Shown here in pieces: positions 57,572 through 64,000 of a DNA stretch of 64,000 nt. The stretch's first letter is position 1; each line of letters starts with the position of its first letter. The notes below the pieces were generated by a model. The model was not told where the DNA came from, did no database searches, and was given only the letters and a program-made list of their open reading frames with translations. The translations under genes were made by a program, and so were the position numbers. The stretch is from Deinococcus sp. Marseille-Q6407 (GTDB lineage: Bacteria; Deinococcota; Deinococci; Deinococcales; Deinococcaceae): positions 62,001 to 126,000 of the forward strand of contig NZ_CAMPFU010000003.1 in assembly GCF_946848805.1 (NCBI RefSeq), given 5' to 3'.

Positions 57572-58657
57572 TCATTCCAGGTTGATGACCACCGGCTCAC
57601 TGCGCGGCACGCTGATGGCAATGGTCTGGGGCGTGTAGCCATCAGCCCAGACGCGCACCCGGTACTCGCCGGGGCCAGGCAGCTGCATGGTGCCCGGCGC
57701 GGTGCTTTCGGCCTGGGCCGGCGGCATCTTCAGCTGCGGCGGCGTGTCCAGCACCTGGAGATGCACCGGCAGGTCGGCACCATGCACCGTATAGCTCACC
57801 GCGCAGCAGTCTGGCTCATTTTGCGGCGCGTCGGGCGGCCGCAGAAACTGCGTGGTGCGGACACTGCCCAGCACAGTGGCAGCGGCCACCAGCAGCGCCA
57901 GCGCCCAGGGCCAGAGCGGCAGACGGCGGGCACGAGCAGCAGGGGCCGCCGGGTCCGGAGTTTGGCGAGCCGGCGCAGGCGCCGTTGTCATTTCGGCAGG
58001 CGCCGCCGCCGCAGCGGGCCGCGGGCCAGTCGCTTTCCCCCGTTCCTCCGCCGGCGCCGGCACTGGCTGCCAGCGTTCCAGCAGCACCTGCGCCGGCTGT
58101 GGCCCGCTGGCCGACCGCAGCGCCGCCAGCCAGTCGGCCGGCAGGTCGGGAGCCTCGCGCACGCCTTCCAGCGCGTCGCCCAGCCCGTGTAGGTCCTGGG
58201 CCGGGGTGGGCTGGGTTTCTGCGCCGGCTGCCCAGGGCACCCCCGCCCCGGCCAAGCGGGTCTCTCCGGCCGGGGTGCGCCACAGCGCCGCCGGGCACAG
58301 ACCGCCGTGGACCGCTCCGGCGCGGTGCAGGGCCGTCAGCGCGTCCAGCAGGGTCAGCACACCGGCGCGGTCCAGCGTGTCCAGCGGCTGTGCCTCAGAG
58401 GGCAGCCGGCTGCCCAGGTACGCCGCGCGGCCGCCCGGCTGGCCGCCCTCGCCCGGCACCTCGGCCACGCCGGAGCGGTCCAGCGGCAGCAGCGCCGGGT
58501 GCAGGCTGCCCAGGTCAGTGCGGGCCTGCGGCAGATAGGCGGCCGGCAGCAGGAAGACCAGCGCCGGCCGCCCGTCGCCGTCCCGGCCCTGCCAGACCAG
58601 CGCGGCGCCGCGCCCGCCCAGATTCTGCTGCAATTCGTAGCCACCCAGCTGTCTCAC
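57572..58657 (-). CDS. Ser/Thr pseudokinase with membrane helix and PEGA domain
   Basis: The 361-residue product has the shape of a bacterial Pkn2-type kinase, but its catalytic residues are gone. The start LGGYELQQNLGGRGAALVWQ resembles a P-loop. The ATP lysine is absent in RPALVFLLP. The HxDxxxxN loop is HGGLCPAALW (residues 117-126), with the Asp replaced by Gly. DFG is replaced by LAGAG. A Pro/Ala linker leads to a membrane helix (LWPWALALLVAAATVLGSV) and a C-terminal PEGA domain (PGEYRVRVWADGYTPQTIAI). It is therefore a scaffold or sensor. GTG 58655-58657 lies 7 bases after TATAAT (58665-58670), so the mRNA is leaderless. Confidence 0.83.
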   Translation of the reverse strand: MRQLGGYELQQNLGGRGAALVWQGRDGDGRPALVFLLPAAYLPQARTDLGSLHPALLPLDRSGVAEVPGEGGQPGGRAAYLGSRLPSEAQPLDTLDRAGVLTLLDALTALHRAGAVHGGLCPAALWRTPAGETRLAGAGVPWAAGAETQPTPAQDLHGLGDALEGVREAPDLPADWLAALRSASGPQPAQVLLERWQPVPAPAEERGKATGPRPAAAAAPAEMTTAPAPARQTPDPAAPAARARRLPLWPWALALLVAAATVLGSVRTTQFLRPPDAPQNEPDCCAVSYTVHGADLPVHLQVLDTPPQLKMPPAQAESTAPGTMQLPGPGEYRVRVWADGYTPQTIAISVPRSEPVVINLE

Positions 58658-58803
58658 ACGGCCAATTATAGGGAGGGCGGGCTGGGCCAGCTCCGGGACC
58701 GGGCCAGAGAACAGGCCAGAGACGAGGCGGGAGCAACTTGACCGGGGCTTCAGACCGTCCGCGCGCGACAATTGCTCGGCCCGGGCGCGGCTATGGTGCT
58801 CGC

Positions 58804-59775
58804 ATGACTGCGCCCCCCAACAGCGGCACCCCCGCCATCTTGACCCACGACCTGCACAAGCGCTACGGCTCCAAGGAGGTGGTGCGCGGCCTGAACCTGC
58901 GGGTGGACCCAGGCGAAGTGTTCGGATTCCTGGGCCCCAACGGCGCCGGCAAAAGCACCACCGTCAAGATGCTGCTGGGGCTGGTGCGCCCCACCTCCGG
59001 CGTGGCCGAGGTGCTGGGCGGGTCGCCGGCCAGCCCGGCGGTGCGGGCTCGGCTGGGGTTTTTGCCCGAGCAGTTCCGCTTCCAGACCTGGATGACCGGG
59101 CATGAATTCCTGACTTTCCACGGCCAGCTGGCCGGGCTGAAAGACGCCGAGATTCGCGCCCGGATTCCGCAGGTGCTGGAACGGGTGGGCCTGGGCGGTC
59201 GCGGCGAGGAGCGGCTGGACGGGTATTCCAAGGGCATGCTGCAGCGGGCCGGGCTGGCCTCGGCGCTGCTGGCACGCCCCAAGCTGGTCTTTCTGGACGA
59301 ACCCACCAGCGCCCTGGACCCTATCGGCCGCATGGAGGTGCGCCGGATCATCGAGGACCTGCGCGGCGAAGGCGTCAGCGTGTTCCTGAACTCGCACCTG
59401 CTGTCCGAGGTGGCGCAGGTGTGTGACCACGTGGCCTTTGTGCGCCAGGGTCAGGTACTCAAGCAGGGCCGCCTCAGCGACATCATGGGCGGCGACCTGC
59501 GGGTGCGGGTGCGCCTGGACGCAGTGACGCCCGCCGTGCTGGAAACCCTGCGCCCGCTGGGTCCGCTGCTTTCGCAGAGCACAAATACCCTGGAAGTCAG
59601 CTTGCAGCATGAAGGGCAACTGCCGGATGTGGTTCGCCACTTGGTCGAAAGCGGCGCGCAGGTATACGAGGTGACCCCGCAGCGCCCCGAGCTGGAAGAC
59701 ATTTTTCTGGAACTGGTGGGTCAGAGCGGAGACTCGGCCCCCAGCGCCGCTGCCCCGGAGGCCGCCCATGCCTGA
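58804..59775 (+). CDS. ABC transporter ATP-binding protein
   Basis: This 323-residue ATPase is of the ABC-2/NatA export type. It has Walker A GPNGAGKST at residues 44-52, the Q-loop LGFLPEQFRFQTWMTGHEFL, the signature YSKGMLQRAGLASALLARPK, Walker [21 protein letters not shown], and the H-loop VFLNSHLLSEVAQVCDHVAF. A C-terminal regulatory stretch follows. It overlaps the permease gene by 8 bases, so the two form a transporter. TATGGT (58792-58797) ends 6 bases before the ATG. The substrate is unknown; such systems often export drugs, lipids or surface components. Confidence 0.95.
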   Translation: MTAPPNSGTPAILTHDLHKRYGSKEVVRGLNLRVDPGEVFGFLGPNGAGKSTTVKMLLGLVRPTSGVAEVLGGSPASPAVRARLGFLPEQFRFQTWMTGHEFLTFHGQLAGLKDAEIRARIPQVLERVGLGGRGEERLDGYSKGMLQRAGLASALLARPKLVFLDEPTSALDPIGRMEVRRIIEDLRGEGVSVFLNSHLLSEVAQVCDHVAFVRQGQVLKQGRLSDIMGGDLRVRVRLDAVTPAVLETLRPLGPLLSQSTNTLEVSLQHEGQLPDVVRHLVESGAQVYEVTPQRPELEDIFLELVGQSGDSAPSAAAPEAAHA

Positions 59776-60667
59776 GCTGTCCGAATTCAACCTCAACCCG
59801 CGCCGGGTGCAGCTGATTGCCAACCTGTCGCTGCGCGAATCGCTGCGCAAACGGCTGGTGGCGGTCCTGCTGATTCTGACCAGCCTGTTCGTAGGCTTTT
59901 ACCTTTACGGCATTCACCGGATGTATCTGGACTTTCTGGACCGGCCCGGCGGCCTCGACCCCGTGACCGGGCAGCTGGGCAGTGCGCTGCTGCCGATCAA
60001 CTTTGCCACCATGTTCGGCATGTACCTGGTGACTTTTCTGGGCTCGCTGATGGCAGTGCTGTCCACGGTGGGCTCGGTCAGCGGAGACGTGGAAAGCGGC
60101 GTGGTGCAGAGCATCATCTCGCGGCCGGTCAGTCGCGCCGAACTGGTGGCCGGCCGCTGGCTGGGCTTCAGCGTGGTAAACGTGCTGTATGTGCTGCTGG
60201 TCAGCGCGGCGATGCTGGGCGGCATTTATCTGCTGACCGGCTTCGTGCCGCCGCACCCGCTGATGGCGATTGGCCTGATGCTGCTGAGCATTGTCCTGAT
60301 TACCGGCCTGACCGTGCTGGGCAGCACCCTGTTCACCACCCTCGCCAACGGCATCGGCGTGTTCGTGCTGTACGGGGTCGGCATGGCCGGCGGTATCCTG
60401 AACTCCATCGGCACCCTGGTGAACAGTCCGATCATGCTGACCCTCAGCCGGATTGCCAACACCCTGATGCCCACCAACGAGCTGTGGCTGGGCGCCAGCT
60501 ACTACCTGCAGGACCCGGAAGTGAACGCCGGGCTGAAGCTCTCGCCGGTGCCCAATCCCTTTTTCGGCAGTGACCCGATGAACACCGGGATGCTGCTGTG
60601 GGCCATCGCCCTGACCGTACTGGCGGTGCTGGCTGCCATGTGGAATTTCAGCCGGCGCGACCTGTAA
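59768..60667 (+). CDS. ABC-2 type transporter permease
   Basis: This 299-residue membrane partner of the preceding ATPase has six predicted helices, for example VAVLLILTSLFVGFYLYG, TMFGMYLVTFLGSLMAVLST and LGFSVVNVLYVLLVSAAMLG. The block SGDVESGVVQSIISRPVSRA ELVAGR is typical of ABC-2/NatB permeases. The start ATG overlaps the ATPase stop by 8 bases (59768-59775), showing coupling. A rho-independent terminator follows (60695-60727). The substrate is unknown. The hydrophobic content and length are normal, with no sign of damage. Confidence 0.92.
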   Translation: MPELSEFNLNPRRVQLIANLSLRESLRKRLVAVLLILTSLFVGFYLYGIHRMYLDFLDRPGGLDPVTGQLGSALLPINFATMFGMYLVTFLGSLMAVLSTVGSVSGDVESGVVQSIISRPVSRAELVAGRWLGFSVVNVLYVLLVSAAMLGGIYLLTGFVPPHPLMAIGLMLLSIVLITGLTVLGSTLFTTLANGIGVFVLYGVGMAGGILNSIGTLVNSPIMLTLSRIANTLMPTNELWLGASYYLQDPEVNAGLKLSPVPNPFFGSDPMNTGMLLWAIALTVLAVLAAMWNFSRRDL

Positions 60668-60694
60668 GCCTGCCCCCCCGAGAACACGTGAAAG

Positions 60695-60727
60695 AGCCGG
60701 ACTTCCAAGCAGGAGTCCGGCTTTTTA
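60695..60727 (+). terminator. Rho-independent terminator of the ABC transporter pair
   Basis: AGCCGGACT (60695-60703) pairs perfectly with AGTCCGGCT (60714-60722), followed by TTTTA. It lies 27 bases after the permease stop. Confidence 0.9.
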
Positions 60728-60782
60728 TCTAATTATCTAAAAATGTGCGGCGCTGGAGCCAGGCCAATGGTCAGTTCCGGCC

Positions 60783-61877
60783 CTACTCGCGGCGGCGCTG
60801 CTCGGCTTCTTCTAGGTCATCCAGCGACACCACCGAGTCTTCCGGTTCAATCTGGGTGTCGAAAGCTGCGTTGCCGCCGGAGACGGTGGCCTGTTGATCT
60901 ACCCCGCCCTTATCCAGTCCGAAGAAGGTGTCGCGCTTTTCGGTTTCGAGGTGGTGCTGAATCCGGGGCGGCCGCTCCTCAATGCCGATGGCGCCGGCCA
61001 CGCTGGGCATGGTGGGGTCCGGCAGGTTAACGTCGGGCCGGGCGCGGGCCGCCTTGACCCGCTGCACCTGCAATTCGTGGCTGACGTCCTGGCTGTCCAG
61101 CTGCCGCTCACGCAGGGCGATATCGCGCTCCACCTGAGTGATTTCCTGCTCAATCATGGCCAGAATTTCGCGGTCGGCGTGGTGATGATAGGCGCGGCCC
61201 AGCCGAGCATACAGGCTTTCGAGGTCGCGGCCGTACTGCATCACTTCCATCCGCAGCCGGGCGGACTGGGCCAGCTGGCTGCCACGCTGACGCAGGCCCT
61301 CGGTGCGGTTCAGCAGCGTTTCTTTGAGGCTGTCCAGCACGCCACCTTCTTCCGGGGTATGGTCGTTGGTGGGCTGCTCGGCCTCACTGCGGCCTGCCGC
61401 GCTCGATTCCACCCGCTGCACGCCGCCGGTTGCGGCCGAGTAGGTGACCGTATGTCCTTCAGTGTGCTTTGGCAGCTGCTCCACGCTGGTTGCGGGGCGG
61501 GGCGCTTCCGCCTGGGCCAGCTGGTCGGCGTCCGGATGGAGCGCCGGTGCTGCGGCGCTGGCAGAGGCAGCCGGCGAGGCCACCTTTTGTGACGTGGGCG
61601 CAGCTGCCTCGCCAGTCCGAGGCGCCTGCGCCGTGCCAGTCACCTGCGACGTGCCGGCCGCCTGTGCGGTGCTCTGCTCGGCATACAGCGGCTTGCCGGC
61701 AGCGTCGCTGGGGGCGTTGCGGTCGGCGCTGCCCAGAGCATCGGCCGCGTCGGCACTCTGGCCGAGGCCCGGCACCTGAGAATCTGAGAGCTGGGCATCT
61801 GCAGCTGGGGCTGCCGGGGTCCGGGAATCGGCCGCCTGACTTTCAGGACGCTGGGCATCACGCTCGGGAGTGGTCAT
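60783..61877 (-). CDS. Acidic, largely disordered protein with a central coiled coil
   Basis: No family is recognised in this 364-residue product. Residues 1-175 are disordered and rich in Ala, Ser, Asp, Pro and Gln. Residues 180-280 form a predicted helical/coiled-coil region (SLKETLLNRTEGLRQRGSQL, YGRDLESLYARLGRAYHHHA and EQEITQVERDIALRERQLDS). The tail is acidic (EPEDSVVSLDDLEEAEQRRR E). The layout suggests a soluble scaffold or dimerising protein. CACAAT lies 6 bases before the ATG at 61875-61877, consistent with a leaderless mRNA. It is divergent from the ferredoxin unit. Confidence 0.65.
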   Translation of the reverse strand: MTTPERDAQRPESQAADSRTPAAPAADAQLSDSQVPGLGQSADAADALGSADRNAPSDAAGKPLYAEQSTAQAAGTSQVTGTAQAPRTGEAAAPTSQKVASPAASASAAAPALHPDADQLAQAEAPRPATSVEQLPKHTEGHTVTYSAATGGVQRVESSAAGRSEAEQPTNDHTPEEGGVLDSLKETLLNRTEGLRQRGSQLAQSARLRMEVMQYGRDLESLYARLGRAYHHHADREILAMIEQEITQVERDIALRERQLDSQDVSHELQVQRVKAARARPDVNLPDPTMPSVAGAIGIEERPPRIQHHLETEKRDTFFGLDKGGVDQQATVSGGNAAFDTQIEPEDSVVSLDDLEEAEQRRRE

Positions 61878-62020
61878 GAGAACATTGTGCGGGCCGGCGC
61901 AGGGCAGCCGGGTGAAAAAGCATTAACCGCCTGCTGAGACGGCCTCGGCTTTGCCGCTGTCCATGTCTAGTGTTCCGGCGCAATGGCACTCCAGGCCCCG
62001 TCTGGGCACGGGGGGCGGGC

Positions 62021-62026
62021 TATGCT
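62021..62026 (+). promoter_or_regulatory. -10 box of the ferredoxin unit
   Basis: TATGCT (62021-62026) is followed by 8 bases and the GTG of a small ORF (62035). The layout matches the leaderless promoters elsewhere in the window. No clear -35 box is seen. Confidence 0.55.
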
Positions 62027-62034
62027 GAGCCTCT

Positions 62035-62103
62035 GTGAAGACGCTGCTTTCTTCTCTCTTTCCGCTGGCCGCCTCCGCCCCGCTCCTCCGGCAGGGCGCA
62101 TGA
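62035..62103 (+). CDS. 22-codon small ORF translationally coupled to the ferredoxin gene
   Basis: From GTG 62035 the frame begins VKTLLSSLFPLAASAPLLRQ and ends in TGA at 62101-62103. The TGA overlaps the ATG of the ferredoxin gene (62100-62102) as ATGA. The peptide is hydrophobic with a basic start and Ala-rich end, resembling a tiny signal-like or membrane peptide. TATGCT lies 8 bases before the GTG. Because the ferredoxin ATG has only a weak Shine-Dalgarno (GCAGGG), this ORF may act as a leader that brings ribosomes to the next start. It is inferred from layout only and has no homology support. Confidence 0.5.
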   Translation: MKTLLSSLFPLAASAPLLRQGA

Positions 62104-63107
62104 ACCGCTGGCTGGACCGCCTCAGCGAGCTGGGCACGCAGGAGCCGCGCTACACCGCCCAGCGCTGCCTGCGCGAGCGCCAGACGATCGGTGGCTGTGA
62201 CCTGTGCGCCCGGGCCTGCCCGCACGAGGCGGTGGTGCTGGGCCCGCTGGGCGACTCGGTGCAGATTGACCCGGACCTGTGCACCGGCTGTGGCCTGTGC
62301 GTGCAGGTGTGCCCCAGCGGCGCTCTGGAATACGACCTGACCGGCCCGCTGGCCTCGGTGCGCGACCAGCGCGGCGGCCCGCAGCAGGCGGCTGCGGCAG
62401 CCAGCCTGACCTGCTCGCAGAGTGGAGCGGGCGGGCCCAGCGTGCCCTGCCTGGGCCGCGTTACCCCGGCGCTGCTTTCGGCCGCCGGAGCCTGGCAGGT
62501 GCCGCTGACCCTGATTCATGGAGAATGCGCCAGCTGCCCGGTGGGCATTTACGACGTTCCCCGGCGCCTGCACCTGGCGCTGGACGAGGCGCAGCAGCTG
62601 CGGGAAGCCACCGGGCGCCCCGCCGAAGTCGAGGTGCGGGCCGCGCAGCCGGGCGACCGTGAACGCGACCAGCGCTTCTCGCGGCGCGGCGCACTCAGTC
62701 AGCTGGTCAGCAGTGGCCGGCGCGAACTGGTGGGCCTGATTCCCGATTCACCGCTGCCGTTCGTGGACTGGAGCGAACCGGCCGAGCGCACCCCGCAGGA
62801 ATGGCGCTGGCGCAAAGCCACCCTCAACCCGCCGCCCCCGGCCGGCGCAGCTGTGTACTGGCCGGCGCCGCTGGTGGACGAGAGCTGCATGGACTGCCCG
62901 GTCTGCTCCAATGTCTGCCCCACCGAGGCGATCACCCGCACCCACGACGCGGCCGGCACCCTGCACCTGACGCTGGACCTCAGCGCCTGCACCGGCTGCA
63001 TGGCCTGCATCAACAGCTGCCCACCCCAGGCGATGCACCGCCAGAACCACTGGCAGGCGGTAGCGCTGGACGCTCCCCTGCTGCTGTTCGAGAAACTGCG
63101 TCCCTGA
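62100..63107 (+). CDS. Four-cluster 4Fe-4S ferredoxin-type protein
   Basis: This 335-residue product is predicted to carry four [4Fe-4S] clusters in two ferredoxin modules. The N-terminal module has CDLCARACPHEA and CTGCGLCVQVCPSG (residues 35-80). The C-terminal module has CMDCPVCSNVCPTEA and CTGCMACINSCPPQA (residues 262-313). Between them lies a Cys-containing part (LTCSQSGAGGPSVPC and HGECASCPVGIYD) similar to domains that accept further cofactors. It probably shuttles electrons for an unidentified oxidoreductase. The start at ATG 62100 overlaps the stop of a 22-codon ORF. A terminator follows at 63153. Confidence 0.88.
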   Translation: MNRWLDRLSELGTQEPRYTAQRCLRERQTIGGCDLCARACPHEAVVLGPLGDSVQIDPDLCTGCGLCVQVCPSGALEYDLTGPLASVRDQRGGPQQAAAAASLTCSQSGAGGPSVPCLGRVTPALLSAAGAWQVPLTLIHGECASCPVGIYDVPRRLHLALDEAQQLREATGRPAEVEVRAAQPGDRERDQRFSRRGALSQLVSSGRRELVGLIPDSPLPFVDWSEPAERTPQEWRWRKATLNPPPPAGAAVYWPAPLVDESCMDCPVCSNVCPTEAITRTHDAAGTLHLTLDLSACTGCMACINSCPPQAMHRQNHWQAVALDAPLLLFEKLRP

Positions 63108-63152
63108 CCCTTTGCTGTGGATGCCCTGCTGGTCACGCTGACCCAAGCGCGG

Positions 63153-63177
63153 CACCCCGGCCAGGGGCTTTTTTTAC
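63153..63177 (+). terminator. Terminator of the ferredoxin gene
   Basis: CCCC and GGGG (63155-63158 and 63164-63167) form a short GC stem around GGCCA, followed by CTTTTTTTA. It overlaps the last codons of the convergent kinase gene. Confidence 0.7.
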
Positions 63178-64000
63178 CCCTTTTTACGAAAGGGATTCAG
63201 GCGGGCCAGCAGCCCGGCCGCTGGGGCTTCCGGCTCGGCCGAGGCTGCTGGAGCCAGCGGCGCCGCTGGCCGGCCCAGCTGCATCCCGCTTTCGGTGCAA
63301 GCTGAGGAGTCTGGCGGAGCCAGTGCCGCCTCTGGCTGACCGGTCAGCGTTTCCAACTCGGCCAGCAATTCGGGCAGCCCGGGCCGGTCGGCTGGAGCCT
63401 TGGCCAGAGCACGCTGTAGCAGCCGGGCCAGAGACCGGGGCACCGCCGGATTCAGCGCCGCCAGTGCCGGCGGGCTGGCCACCAGGTGCTCACCCATCAG
63501 GTCGTCGTAGCTGGTGCCCTGAAAAGGCCGCTGTCCGGTCAGCACCTCGTAGCCCAGCACTCCGAACGAGTACACGTCGCTGGCCGCCGTGCCGCCCTCA
63601 CCGCGGTAAATCTCGGGGGCCATATAAAAGGGGCTGCCGCCCGCACGCCCGCCCTGACCCACCATATAAGAGCAGCCGAAGTCGGCCAGCACAGCCCGCT
63701 CGCTGTCCAGGTACACATTCTGGGTTTTGACATCCTGGTGCACTGCGCCTTGCCCGTGCATATAGGCCAGGCCACTGCCCACCCCGTGCAGAATCCGGGC
63801 GCCCTGTTCCAGCGGCAGCGGCACCCCGGCCATCATCTGCTGGTCCAGCGAACCTTCCGGGAAATACTCCAGCGCCAGATAGGCGTCCTCGCCGTAAGGC
63901 TGCCCGGCGTAGCCCCGCACCAGCTGCGGGTGCTGCAGCTGCAGGGTCATCCGGACCTCGTTGGCGAACATTTCAGCGGCAGCTGGGTTGCTGACGCGCT
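63174..64000 (-). CDS. Serine/threonine protein kinase, N-terminus cut by window edge
   Basis: This Hanks-type kinase is open to the window edge. The frame continues upstream of MFANEVRMTLQLQHPQLVRG, so the N-lobe start lies outside. Visible motifs are LALEYFPEGSLDQQMM (hinge), GAVHQDVKTQNVYLDSERAV LADFG, SPFYMAPEIYRGEGG (A-P-E) and DVYSFGVLGYEVLTGQRPF. The catalytic loop is HQD rather than the commoner HRD, which is still compatible with activity because the Asp is kept. The C-terminus has a Pro/Ala linker and the short basic tail LLARLNPFRKKG. Its presence 4.5 kb from the pseudokinase gene suggests more than one signalling branch. Confidence 0.88.
   Translation of the reverse strand, partial: RVSNPAAAEMFANEVRMTLQLQHPQLVRGYAGQPYGEDAYLALEYFPEGSLDQQMMAGVPLPLEQGARILHGVGSGLAYMHGQGAVHQDVKTQNVYLDSERAVLADFGCSYMVGQGGRAGGSPFYMAPEIYRGEGGTAASDVYSFGVLGYEVLTGQRPFQGTSYDDLMGEHLVASPPALAALNPAVPRSLARLLQRALAKAPADRPGLPELLAELETLTGQPEAALAPPDSSACTESGMQLGRPAAPLAPAASAEPEAPAAGLLARLNPFRKKG

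Overview
The window is GC-rich (roughly two thirds G+C by eye) and almost fully coding. Its gene content suggests a Deinococcus-type bacterium: a BamA/Omp85 protein with poorly recognisable early POTRA repeats, an Excalibur lipoprotein, many proteins with long Ala/Pro/Gln-rich disordered stretches, a compact HU, Ser/Thr kinases beside a pseudokinase, and many genes whose start codon lies 5-9 bases after a TANNNT -10 box with no Shine-Dalgarno sequence (leaderless mRNAs). The genus is inferred from gene content only. No phage, CRISPR array or biosynthetic island is visible. The one clear mobile element is a single IS4/IS701-like insertion sequence at 5623-6775.

Layout. 1-5.5 kb: ispE-ispD (isoprenoids), a frameshifted MFS gene divergent from its likely regulator with a clear palindromic operator, ubiX and an M32 carboxypeptidase. 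5.6-9.9 kb: the IS element, a PhoX-like phosphatase lipoprotein and an MFS exporter. 9.9-16.3 kb: accA-accD, thymidine phosphorylase, a GNAT acetyltransferase, two hotdog thioesterases and small proteins. 16.4-22 kb: an M29 aminopeptidase, tRNA-Pro(GGG), an Excalibur lipoprotein, an RNHCP protein, a frameshifted MOSC gene and an NFACT/RqcH protein. 22-31 kb: BamA, an SLC13-type carrier, comM and tatA. 31-43 kb: a CrtI-like oxidoreductase, HU, a MoeB/ThiF-like enzyme, a degenerate PlsY-like protein, two large envelope proteins of unknown function, a family-4 uracil-DNA glycosylase, an NlpC/P60 hydrolase, an EamA transporter and a TetR regulator. 43-48.5 kb: hpf, argS, three small secreted proteins and a metallophosphoesterase. 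48.6-55 kb: phoU, a nitronate-monooxygenase-like enzyme and pstSCAB. 55-64 kb: a Nif3-family gene with tmk, a glutaminyl cyclase, a pseudokinase, an ABC export pair, a four-cluster ferredoxin preceded by a tiny coupled ORF, and the end of a Ser/Thr kinase.

The strongest system-level signal is phosphate acquisition. pstS, phoU and phoX, three separate transcription units, each carry TGAC-N7-TGAC repeats (11-bp period) upstream, four in a row before pstS. This looks like a local Pho-box code. In the same system PstC lacks the segment that normally holds GRALGETMAV, so the transporter may be altered or inactive.

Four genes carry single-base frameshifts in or next to short homopolymers (MFS near 1.8 kb, MOSC near 20.1 kb, a membrane protein near 28.6 kb, a secreted protein near 45.9 kb). 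This pattern could be sequencing error or recent decay. Other new-looking items are a 22-codon ORF coupled to the ferredoxin gene, a 14-bp inverted repeat flanking a leaderless promoter, and a shared 11-bp promoter box in front of two secreted-protein genes.
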